Assembly (NCBI GenBank): GCA_035691285.1
Contig: DASSJI010000001.1
Location: 1-17,768 of the forward strand
Reading direction: 5' to 3'
Origin: DATFEN01 sp035691285
GTDB lineage: Bacteria; Acidobacteriota; Vicinamibacteria; Fen-336
DNA: 17,768 nt
The notes beneath the pieces are model-generated. The model made no database searches and was not told the origin of the DNA. It saw only the letters and a program-made list of their open reading frames with translations. The position numbers and the translations under genes are program-made. Below are positions 7,922 to 14,707 of this stretch, piece after piece. Every line of letters starts with the position of its first letter. Position 1 is the first letter of the stretch.

Positions 7922-7938
7922 TGCCATCAACGATGGCA
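7922..7938. promoter_or_regulatory. Inverted-repeat operator of the toxin-antitoxin operon
   Basis: TGCCATC-AAC-GATGGCA is a perfect inverted repeat with 7-bp arms and a 3-nt spacer, 9 bp upstream of the antitoxin ATG. A TAGCAT hexamer on the minus strand (7948-7953) just upstream could be the -10 box, which would put the repeat in the early transcribed region. Ribbon-helix-helix antitoxins bind such short repeats as autorepressors. The role is inferred from position and symmetry. Confidence 0.5.
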
Positions 7939-7981
7939 TCGCATGCAATGCTAGCACACTGCCTGCGGGGTGGCTCCTTCA

Positions 7982-8372
7982 TCAACGTAGAGAGACACCG
8001 TCTTTGCGCGCCGGCTCGAAGCGCCAGCCCTTCACGGCCTAGAGAGAGGACGGCGGCGTCCAGCGTCGCGCGCTCGCGGTGCGCCCGTTCTCGTCGATCA
8101 CGAACGCCACCTCGACGAGACCCTGCACGCGCATGCACCGCGCCGTTACGGGATAAGAGGACAGGCGCCCGCGGGCGCGCAGGATCTCATGGAGCGTCTG
8201 GCGCTCGATGGATCGTGACGATGGCGGGGCAGGTGAGCTGGCCCGCGGCGCGCGCCTCGCGGGCGAACCGCTGCACGTGCTCCGGCCCGGCCTCCTAGGA
8301 CAGGCGGCCCAGGGAGCCCTCGCCGATCGGGGCCTCGACTTCGTGGCGCCCGAAGCGGGCGGGCATGGCCAT
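7982..8372 (-). pseudogene. Decayed Ser/Thr protein kinase / TonB C-terminal domain gene
   Basis: No intact gene lies here, but the minus strand keeps recognisable pieces in the right order. 8366-8295 encodes GRHEVEAPIGEGSLGRL, a kinase start with the glycine-rich loop, then TAG. In the same frame, 8285-8208 encodes AREARAAGQLTCPAIVTIH, kinase helix C and strand 4. The strand carrying the catalytic Lys is missing between them. After a shift of frame, 8206-8039 encodes RQTLHEILRARGRLS (kinase hinge/helix D), which runs straight into YPVTARCMRVQG and LVEVAFVIDENGRT, a TonB C-terminal domain. A TAG interrupts, then 8038-7982 continues in frame with AVKGWRFEPARKDGV, the TonB hallmark, and stops early. 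So there are stops, one frameshift and several deletions; the rest of the kinase is gone. Whether the parent was one fusion protein or two neighbouring genes is open. It cannot be functional as a kinase. Confidence 0.8.
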
Positions 8373-8407
8373 CTCGATCCGATCGTAACCCGGCCGACGG
8401 GCCACGC

Positions 8408-10537
8408 TCACGCGCCCTGGGCGCTCGCGAGCGCCTGCTCCGCGCACCGGGTGGCCCGCACGCCGTCTTCTCCCGTGACGCCGAGGTCGGCCTCGCCGCG
8501 CAGGGCCGCGTACAGGTTCTCGAGCTGCTCGCGCTGGCCCTTCTCGACGGCGCGGGTCACGTGGCCCTCGCCCGGTCCGTCGTACACGAGCAGGCGCTGG
8601 TAGTCGTCGATCACGAAGCTGCTCCCGGCGCAGAAGACCTCGACCCGCTCCTTGCCCAGCGCCGGTGAGCCGCTCCCGGCGTAGACGACAGCGCCGACCG
8701 AGCCGTCCGCGAACTGCAGGCTCACGATGGCCTCGTTGCGGCCCCGGCCGGGCGGCGACAGCGACGCGACGCGTACGGGCTCCGCGCCGGCGAGGAAGGC
8801 GAGGAAGTCGAAGAAATGCACGCCCTCGCCCAGGAGCCGCCCGCCGCCCTCGGCCGGGTCCGCCAGCCAGTGCCCGTCGGGCAGCGGGCCGGCGTTGACG
8901 CGATACAGCATCGACTTCGGTCCCGCCAGGGGGCGCAGCAGATCCTTGAGCCGCGCTGCGTGGGGAGAGAAGCGCCGGTTGAAGCCGACGGTCAACAGCA
9001 GGCCCTTCTCGGCCGCCAGGGCTGCGAGCTCCCGTCCATCCGACGCGGTGAGAGTCATCGGCTTCTCCACGAACACGGCCTTCCCCGCCAAGAGCGCCGC
9101 CCGGGCCACGGGATAGTGAAGGTCGTGGCGGGTGGCCACATAGACGACGTCCACGCCGGGGTCGTCGAGGAGCTCGCGGTAGTTGGTGGTGCCCCGTTCG
9201 AAGCCGTCCTTCTCCACCGCGTGGCGCACCTTGAGGCCGCTGCGCGCACACACGGAGACGAGGCGGAAGCCCTCGTGCCTCTTGAGAAGCGGCAGCAGCA
9301 CGCCGCGGAAGTAGCTGCCGAAGCCCACGACGCCGACGCCGTAGCCCGCGCCCCGCCCGGGACGCGCGGCGCGGCGCGGGGAGGCCTCGAGGCGCGCGCG
9401 CTCGGGCCTTGCGGCGGCCTCCGGGTATTCGAGCAGGACGCCGATCGGGCGCGGCTCCTCGGCCAGTCCCCGGTAGGCGGCAGGGGCCTCGCTCACGGGA
9501 TAACGGGCGTCGATCAGGGGGCGCACGTCCAGCGAGCCCGCCGCGATCAGGCGGAGCACCTCCTCCAGGTTGCGGTTCTCGGTCCAGCGCACGTAGGCGA
9601 ACGGGTAGTCGTGGCCCTTCTCCTCGTACTCCGGGTCGTAACGGCCCGGGCCGTAGGAGGTCGAGATCAGGAAGTCGATCTCCTTGGCGTAGATGCGGTC
9701 GCGGGCGATGCGGATCGGCACGTCGCCGACGAGCACGACGCGGCCCTTGCGGCGGCACGCCTCGCAGGCGGTGTTGAGCAGGCCTGGGTCCGCGGCCGCG
9801 GCCGTCACGATCACCGCGTCGGCGCCCCGGCCGTCGGTGCGATCCTTGACGCCTCGGGCGAAGTCCAGCTCGGCGGTGGAGAAGGCGTCTGGCGCGCCCA
9901 GGTCGCGGGCGCGGCGCACGCGGTCCGCGCGCACGTCGGCCCCGATCACGACCGCGCCGGCTGCCCGCAGCAGCTGGCACGTGAGCTGTCCGATGAGCCC
10001 CAGCCCCAACACGGCCACGCGGTCGCCCAGGGCGGGCGCGCAGCGCCTCACCCCTTGCAGCGCGATGGCGCCGAGCGTGCCGAAGGCGGCCTCCTCGAAG
10101 GAGACCGCGTCCGGCAAAGGCGCCACCAGATTCTGGGGAAGCGCGTTGAACGCCGCGTGGTTCGCGTAGCCCGCGCCACAGCAGGCGACGCGGTCCCCGA
10201 CGCGGAGGCGATCCACGCCGTCTCCGACGGCGACCACGGTGCCGGCGCAGGAGTAGCCGATCGGCTGGTCGCTCGTGACCCGCGCGCGCACGAGCTCGGC
10301 GGTGCTGCGGACGCCATGGCTCTTCGCCCGATCGATGACCTTGGCGACGAGCGCGGGGTTGCGGATCGCGCGGAGCAGGAGGCTCTCGCGCCGGCCTCCC
10401 TTGCCGACCGCCGCGGACTCGGTGCCGGCGCTGACCAGGGAGTGGCTCGTGCGCACCAGGACTGCTCGCGGTCCCAGAGCGGGTGGGGGAACGTCCACGA
10501 CCTGGATCTCGCCGCCCGAGACGACGACCTGAAGCAC
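8408..10537 (-). CDS. Bi-domain oxidoreductase: zinc-alcohol-dehydrogenase-like plus Gfo/Idh/MocA
   Basis: This 709-residue fusion has two halves. Residues 1-370 are a medium-chain dehydrogenase-like half (PIGYSCAGTVVAVGDGVDRL at 92-111, the NAD-binding GLGLIG at 177-182, LVGDVPI at 269-275). Residues 398-709 are a Gfo/Idh/MocA half (GVGVVGFGSYFRG at 400-412, VVYVATRHDLHYP at 464-476, VEKPMTL at 490-496, GEGVHFFDF at 570-578). The joining segment is Ala/Arg-rich. This architecture occurs next to heparinase-like and glycosyltransferase genes in polysaccharide loci, and probably oxidises or reduces a nucleotide sugar; the substrate is unknown. The GTG start has a good GGAG Shine-Dalgarno 8 nt upstream (10546-10549). 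It is divergent from the heparinase-like gene. Confidence 0.88.
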   Translation of the reverse strand: MLQVVVSGGEIQVVDVPPPALGPRAVLVRTSHSLVSAGTESAAVGKGGRRESLLLRAIRNPALVAKVIDRAKSHGVRSTAELVRARVTSDQPIGYSCAGTVVAVGDGVDRLRVGDRVACCGAGYANHAAFNALPQNLVAPLPDAVSFEEAAFGTLGAIALQGVRRCAPALGDRVAVLGLGLIGQLTCQLLRAAGAVVIGADVRADRVRRARDLGAPDAFSTAELDFARGVKDRTDGRGADAVIVTAAAADPGLLNTACEACRRKGRVVLVGDVPIRIARDRIYAKEIDFLISTSYGPGRYDPEYEEKGHDYPFAYVRWTENRNLEEVLRLIAAGSLDVRPLIDARYPVSEAPAAYRGLAEEPRPIGVLLEYPEAAARPERARLEASPRRAARPGRGAGYGVGVVGFGSYFRGVLLPLLKRHEGFRLVSVCARSGLKVRHAVEKDGFERGTTNYRELLDDPGVDVVYVATRHDLHYPVARAALLAGKAVFVEKPMTLTASDGRELAALAAEKGLLLTVGFNRRFSPHAARLKDLLRPLAGPKSMLYRVNAGPLPDGHWLADPAEGGGRLLGEGVHFFDFLAFLAGAEPVRVASLSPPGRGRNEAIVSLQFADGSVGAVVYAGSGSPALGKERVEVFCAGSSFVIDDYQRLLVYDGPGEGHVTRAVEKGQREQLENLYAALRGEADLGVTGEDGVRATRCAEQALASAQGA

Positions 10538-10634
10538 AGTGTGGACTCCGAGCGCCTATGTTATGTCAGCGCCCTCGGCGGAGCGGTCCTGGCTTTACAG
10601 CGAAGGGACGCTCAAGAAGAATGCGCGCCGGAGA
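10538..10634. promoter_or_regulatory. Divergent promoter region of the polysaccharide genes
   Basis: This short gap separates the bi-domain oxidoreductase (-) from the heparinase-like gene (+). An AT-rich core, TATGTTATG at 10557-10565, stands out in the GC-rich surroundings. On the minus strand TAACAT (10558-10563) is a plausible -10 box, 20 nt from the oxidoreductase GTG. I see no convincing -35 boxes and no clear box for the plus strand. The region may be partly coding if the heparinase-like gene starts at the ATG at 10563. Confidence 0.35.
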
Positions 10635-12365
10635 ATGAGTGGCGCTGCCGCTGACCGCGCGAGGCGTCCCCCGCTCCTCGGCTACGCGGCGGCCGTGCGC
10701 CATCTCGGCCCGCGCCAGGCCTGGCGCAACCTGGTCCACAGGCTGTGGCGACGGCGCCGAGGCTGCCGCGCCGCGCGCGCCGGCGGATCCGACCTCGCCT
10801 TCGCCGGCCGCGGAGCCTCCCTCCCGATGCGGTCCGCGAGCGCCCGCCTCGAGGGCGACACGTTCACGGCCCTCGGCCGCTCCAGGCGGATCGGCGACCC
10901 GCCGGACTGGAACGCCGAGGAGCCGCTGCTGTGGCTCTTCAACCTCCACTACTTCGACTACCTCGAGGCGCTTCCACCCGAAAGGCGCGTCGCGCTCGTG
11001 CTCGACTGGATCGCGCGCCATCCTCCGCGTCCCGGCGCGGCCGGCTGGATGCCCTACCCGCTGTCGCTGCGGCTCCGGAACTGGACGCGGCTCCTCCGCC
11101 AGGACCTGGCCTGGCCGGAGGAGTCGCGCGCTCGCGTGCTCGCCTCGATCGAGGCGCAGGGGAACTGTCTCGCCGCGAACGTCGAGGAGCACCTTCGGGG
11201 CAACCACCTCCTCGAGAACGGCCTGACCCTCGCGCTGCTCTCCGCGTCGTTCAGGGGCCGGGCTGCGGTCAGCTGGGGCCGGCGTGGCCGGGCCATCCTC
11301 GAGGGCGAGCTGGACGAGCAGTTCCTCCGGGACGGCGGCCACTTCGAGCGCTCGCCGATGTACCACGCGCTGCTCACGGCGGGGCTCGTCGAGCTCGCGG
11401 CCGCGCTCCCTCCGGGAGACGTCCTCGGGGAGAGGATCCGGGAGCGGCTCCCCGGGTTGCTCGGCTTCCTCCTGGCGCTCCGCCACCCGGACGGCGGGAT
11501 CGCGCTCTTCAACGACAGCGCGCTGGACATCGCCCCCGAGGCCGCGGATCTGCAGCGCGAGGTCTACGCGCTGCGGCTCGACGCGCCGGCCAGCGAGCGG
11601 GCCGCCTTTCCCGAGACCGGATACTGGGTCTGGAGGGGCGGCGGCGACGCCCTGCTCGTGGACGCGGGCCCCATCGGCCCGGACTACGTGCCCGCGCACG
11701 CCCACGGCGACATCTTCTCGTTCGAGCTGAGCCTGGGCGGCCGCCGGGTGGTGGTGGACGGCGGCACGTCCACCTACGAGGCGGGCGCGGAACGGGACTG
11801 GGTGCGCTCGACACGAGCCCACAACACCGTGGAAGTCGACGGCATGGACCAGTGCGAGTTCTTCGACGCCTTCCGCGTGGGGCGCCGCGGCCGGCCCCAC
11901 GACGTCCGCGCGTCGCTTTCGCCGGCAGGCCTGCGCCTCGAGGGATGGCACGACGCCTACCGGCGCCTGCCGGGCGGGCCGCGCCACCGGCGCGAGCTGC
12001 TGTTCCGTCCGCCGGGGGTGCTCCTGGTGTGGGACCGGGTGGACTCGGGCCGCGACAACGCCGTCGTCGCGCGCGTGCGCTTCGCGCCGGGGCTCGCCGT
12101 GGCGAGCACCGACCCGACGCAGGCCCGCGTCGACGTGCCCGGCCGTGCGCTCGTCGCCCGCGCCTTCGGCGCCCTGCTCGAGGTCGAGCCGGGCCATTAC
12201 GCGCCGCGGTTCGGCGAGCGCCAGCCCTGCCGGGTGCTGGCGCTCCGGGCCCGTGCCAACCAGGACTTCGGCCTTATCCTCGCACCCGTGGGCCTGGCGG
12301 TCACGATCGACGCGGCCGGGGCTCAGCTCGCCGGAGAGCGGCTCACCCGCGGGATCTCTGCGTGA
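10635..12365 (+). CDS. Heparinase II/III-like protein of a polysaccharide locus
   Basis: This protein has about 576 residues if read from the ATG at 10635. The N-terminal LLGYAAAVRHLGPRQAWRNL resembles the usual start of this family, followed by an alpha/alpha-barrel region with LLWLFNLHYFDYLEAL, EEHLRGNHLLENGLTLA and DGGHFERSPMYHALL. The C-terminal beta-rich heparinase II/III domain has PAHAHGDIFSFEL and STRAHNTVEVDG. The conserved His and Tyr in GNHL, SPMYH and HAHGD are candidate lyase residues. Members cleave uronic-acid glycans, but homologues inside export loci may act in polymer processing. Alternative starts are ATG 10563 (24 residues longer) and GTG 10539. GGAG just before 10635 is too close to be a good ribosome site, so the start is uncertain. 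Its stop overlaps the next start by 4 nt (GTGA). Confidence 0.88.
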   Translation: MSGAAADRARRPPLLGYAAAVRHLGPRQAWRNLVHRLWRRRRGCRAARAGGSDLAFAGRGASLPMRSASARLEGDTFTALGRSRRIGDPPDWNAEEPLLWLFNLHYFDYLEALPPERRVALVLDWIARHPPRPGAAGWMPYPLSLRLRNWTRLLRQDLAWPEESRARVLASIEAQGNCLAANVEEHLRGNHLLENGLTLALLSASFRGRAAVSWGRRGRAILEGELDEQFLRDGGHFERSPMYHALLTAGLVELAAALPPGDVLGERIRERLPGLLGFLLALRHPDGGIALFNDSALDIAPEAADLQREVYALRLDAPASERAAFPETGYWVWRGGGDALLVDAGPIGPDYVPAHAHGDIFSFELSLGGRRVVVDGGTSTYEAGAERDWVRSTRAHNTVEVDGMDQCEFFDAFRVGRRGRPHDVRASLSPAGLRLEGWHDAYRRLPGGPRHRRELLFRPPGVLLVWDRVDSGRDNAVVARVRFAPGLAVASTDPTQARVDVPGRALVARAFGALLEVEPGHYAPRFGERQPCRVLALRARANQDFGLILAPVGLAVTIDAAGAQLAGERLTRGISA

Positions 12366-13606
12366 AGATCGGCCTCGTTTCCCACTACTTCTGGCCGGAG
12401 GTGGGGGCGCCGTCGGCCCGCCTCCTCGAGATGGGCCGGGTCTGGGCGGCGCGCGGGCACCGGGTGGTGGCGGTGACGAACTTCCCGAACCATCCCACCG
12501 GACTCGTGCCGGCGGCGTACGCGGAGGCGGCGCAACGCGGGTTCATGCTCGAGACGGTCGAGGGCATCGAAGTGGCCCGCTGCCGCACCTATGCAACCCC
12601 GAACCGGGGCTTCGTCAAGAAGACGCTCGGGCACCTCGTGTTCATGGTGCAGTCGGCGCGCCAGGGCCGGGCGCCCCTCGCGGGCGCCGACGCCGTCGTC
12701 GCCTCGTCGCCCACGCTCTTCTCGGCGGTGGGCGCGTGGTGGCTGGCGCGCCGCCTCGGGGCGCCCTTCGTCATCGAGGTGCGCGACCTGTGGCCGGGCA
12801 TCTTCACGGAGCTGGGCGTGATCCGCCAGCGCGGGCTGATCCGGGCCCTCGAGGGCCTGGAGCTGCTCCTGTACCGCCGGAGCGCGGCCGTCGTGACCGT
12901 CACCCACGGCTTCGCGGCCAACATCGTCGGGCGGGGCATCGAAGCCGCGAAGGTCCACGTGATCCCGAACGGCGTCGACCTCGGGGCCTTCGCGCTCGGA
13001 CCGCCGGACGCCGCGCTCCTCGCGCGCCTGGGCCTCTCGGGCAAATTCGTGGTGCTGTACTGCGGCGCCCATGGGATCAGCCACGCCCTGGGCCGGATCC
13101 TCGAGGTGGCCGAGCGGCTGCGGAGCGACGCCCGACTGCACTTTCTGTTCGTGGGCGAGGGCGCCGAGAAGGATGCGCTCGAGGCGGCCGCCCGCGCGAA
13201 GGGTCTGGCCAACGTCAGCTTCCATCCGGCCGTCGGCCGCGAGCAGGTCGCGGCCTTCTACCGCAGCGCCGACGTCTGCCTGGTGCCGCTGCGCGACGTG
13301 CCGCTCTTCCGCACCTTCATCCCCTCCAAGATGTTCGAGATCCTGGCCTGCGGCCGGCCCATCGTGGCCTCGCTGGCGGGCGAGGCGGCCGAGATCCTCC
13401 TGGCCTCGGGCGCAGCACTGGTCACGCCGCCCGAGGACGTCCCCGCGATCGCCGCGGCGATCACGCGCCTCGCCGCGGAGCCGGCACTCGCGCGAGAGCT
13501 CGAGGCGCGCGGCCGGCCCTTCGTCGCCGACCGCTACGACCGCGAGGCGCTGGCGCTGCGCTACCTGGCGTTGCTCGAGGGCCTCGCGCAGCGGAAGATG
13601 CGCTGA
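12362..13606 (+). CDS. Glycosyltransferase family 4 (WbuB/WcaI-like)
   Basis: This 414-residue GT-B enzyme begins with KIGLVSHYFWPEVGAPSARL, a glycine-poor variant of the family-4 N-terminal domain. VIEVRDLWPGIFTELG (137-152) is typical of WbuB-type sugar transferases, and the linker IPNGVD is at 201-206. The nucleotide-sugar domain has LYCGAHGISHALG (232-244), FLFVGEGAEKD (262-272) and FIPSKMFEILACGRPIVA (319-336), whose Glu326 starts the E-x7-E type motif. It would add an amino sugar, often of GlcNAc or FucNAc type, to a lipid-linked glycan at the inner membrane; the exact sugar is inferred. The GTG start overlaps the heparinase-like stop by 4 nt, and its TGA overlaps the WecB ATG by 1 nt, so the three genes form one operon. 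Confidence 0.93.
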   Translation: MKIGLVSHYFWPEVGAPSARLLEMGRVWAARGHRVVAVTNFPNHPTGLVPAAYAEAAQRGFMLETVEGIEVARCRTYATPNRGFVKKTLGHLVFMVQSARQGRAPLAGADAVVASSPTLFSAVGAWWLARRLGAPFVIEVRDLWPGIFTELGVIRQRGLIRALEGLELLLYRRSAAVVTVTHGFAANIVGRGIEAAKVHVIPNGVDLGAFALGPPDAALLARLGLSGKFVVLYCGAHGISHALGRILEVAERLRSDARLHFLFVGEGAEKDALEAAARAKGLANVSFHPAVGREQVAAFYRSADVCLVPLRDVPLFRTFIPSKMFEILACGRPIVASLAGEAAEILLASGAALVTPPEDVPAIAAAITRLAAEPALARELEARGRPFVADRYDREALALRYLALLEGLAQRKMR

Positions 13607-14703
13607 TGGCGCCGCTCAAGGTCCTCCACGTGGTGGGGGCGCGCCCGAACTTCATGAAGGTCGCGCCGATCATGCGGGCCATGGCCGCCTGCGGTGACCG
13701 CTTCGCCCAGCGACTCGTCCACACCGGCCAGCACTACGACGAGGCGATGTCACAGGTGTTCTTCGACGAGTTGGAGCTGCCGCGGCCCGACGTGAACCTG
13801 GAGGTGGGCTCCGGCAGCCACGCCTGGCAGACGGCCCAGGTCATGCTGCGCTTCGAGCCGGTGCTGCTCGAGTTCGCGCCCGACTGGCTGCTCGTGGTCG
13901 GGGACGTCAACTCCACGATGGCCTGCACCCTGGTGGCCGCCAAGCTCGGCGTGCGCGTGGCTCACGTCGAGGCCGGCCTGCGCTCCTTCGACCGCGGCAT
14001 GCCCGAGGAGATCAACCGGGTCGTGACCGACGCCCTCGCGGACCTGCTCCTCACGCCGAGCGCCGACGCCGACCTCAACCTGCGCCGCGAGGGCATCGAC
14101 GAGCGCCGCATCCGCCGCGTCGGCAACGTGATGATCGACACGCTCGTGCACGGCCTCGCCAAGGCCCGCGCCCGAGGCGCCCACGAGCGTCTCGGCCTCG
14201 CGCCGGGACGCTTCGTGTACGTGACGCTCCACCGTCCTTCGAACGTCGACGACCCGGTATCGCTGCGCCGGATCTCGGAATGCCTCGCCGAGGTCGCGGC
14301 GCGCACGGCCGTCGTGTTTGCCGTCCACCCCCGCACGCGCCAGCGGCTCGCCGACTTCGCCTTGCTCTCCCGCCTCGAAGCGGCCCCCGAGCTGCGCCTC
14401 GTGGAGCCCCTCGGCTATCACGACAGCATCTGCCTGACCGAGAAAGCCGCCGCCGTGCTCACGGACTCAGGCGGGCTCCAGGAGGAGACCACCTACCTGG
14501 GCGTGCCCTGCCTGACGCTGCGCCCCAACACCGAGCGTCCCGTCACGATCAGCCTGGGCACGAACCGCCTGACGACGCTGGAGACGCTGCACGCCGACCT
14601 CGACGCCGCCCTCGTGCCCCGCGCCGCGGCCGAGCGGCGGCAGCCGCCCCCGCTCTGGGACGGCCACGCCGCCGAGCGCATCGTCGACGCGCTGCTCGGC
14701 TGA
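13606..14703 (+). CDS. wecB: UDP-N-acetylglucosamine 2-epimerase, non-hydrolysing
   Basis: This 365-residue enzyme is of normal length and interconverts UDP-GlcNAc and UDP-ManNAc. The signature motifs are in order: VGARPNFMKVAP (10-21), HTGQHYDEAM (39-48), VVGDVNST (97-104, Asp100 catalytic), HVEAGLRSFDRGMPEEINR (120-138, Glu122 and Glu134/135), TLHRPSNVDD (207-216, His209), AVHPRTR (239-245), LTDSGGLQEET (285-295) and LRPNTERPVT (305-314). It starts in TGATG, overlapping the glycosyltransferase stop, with GGAAG about 10 nt upstream as ribosome site. The product suggests a ManNAc or ManNAcA unit in the local glycan. No wecC-like dehydrogenase is visible, though the bi-domain oxidoreductase might partly fill a redox role. 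The gene ends 4 nt from the convergent asparagine synthetase. Confidence 0.95.
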   Translation: MAPLKVLHVVGARPNFMKVAPIMRAMAACGDRFAQRLVHTGQHYDEAMSQVFFDELELPRPDVNLEVGSGSHAWQTAQVMLRFEPVLLEFAPDWLLVVGDVNSTMACTLVAAKLGVRVAHVEAGLRSFDRGMPEEINRVVTDALADLLLTPSADADLNLRREGIDERRIRRVGNVMIDTLVHGLAKARARGAHERLGLAPGRFVYVTLHRPSNVDDPVSLRRISECLAEVAARTAVVFAVHPRTRQRLADFALLSRLEAAPELRLVEPLGYHDSICLTEKAAAVLTDSGGLQEETTYLGVPCLTLRPNTERPVTISLGTNRLTTLETLHADLDAALVPRAAAERRQPPPLWDGHAAERIVDALLG

Positions 14704-14707
14704 TGCG

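Noticed and set aside
7913..7957. Longer antitoxin starting at the GTG at 7957
   Set aside because: The extra 15 residues would be encoded through the inverted-repeat operator, and family members begin at or near the MASLTIRNLDE start.
8295..9980. Open frame of 561 codons on the minus strand reading through into the kinase fragment
   Set aside because: Most of it is an out-of-frame shadow of the bi-domain oxidoreductase. Only its last residues coincide with the kinase remnant, which has its own candidate start at 8372 or 8366.
10566..12197. Long antisense frame over the heparinase-like gene
   Set aside because: The plus strand has the recognisable heparinase motifs and couples to the next gene. 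The antisense product has no domain and is biased in composition.
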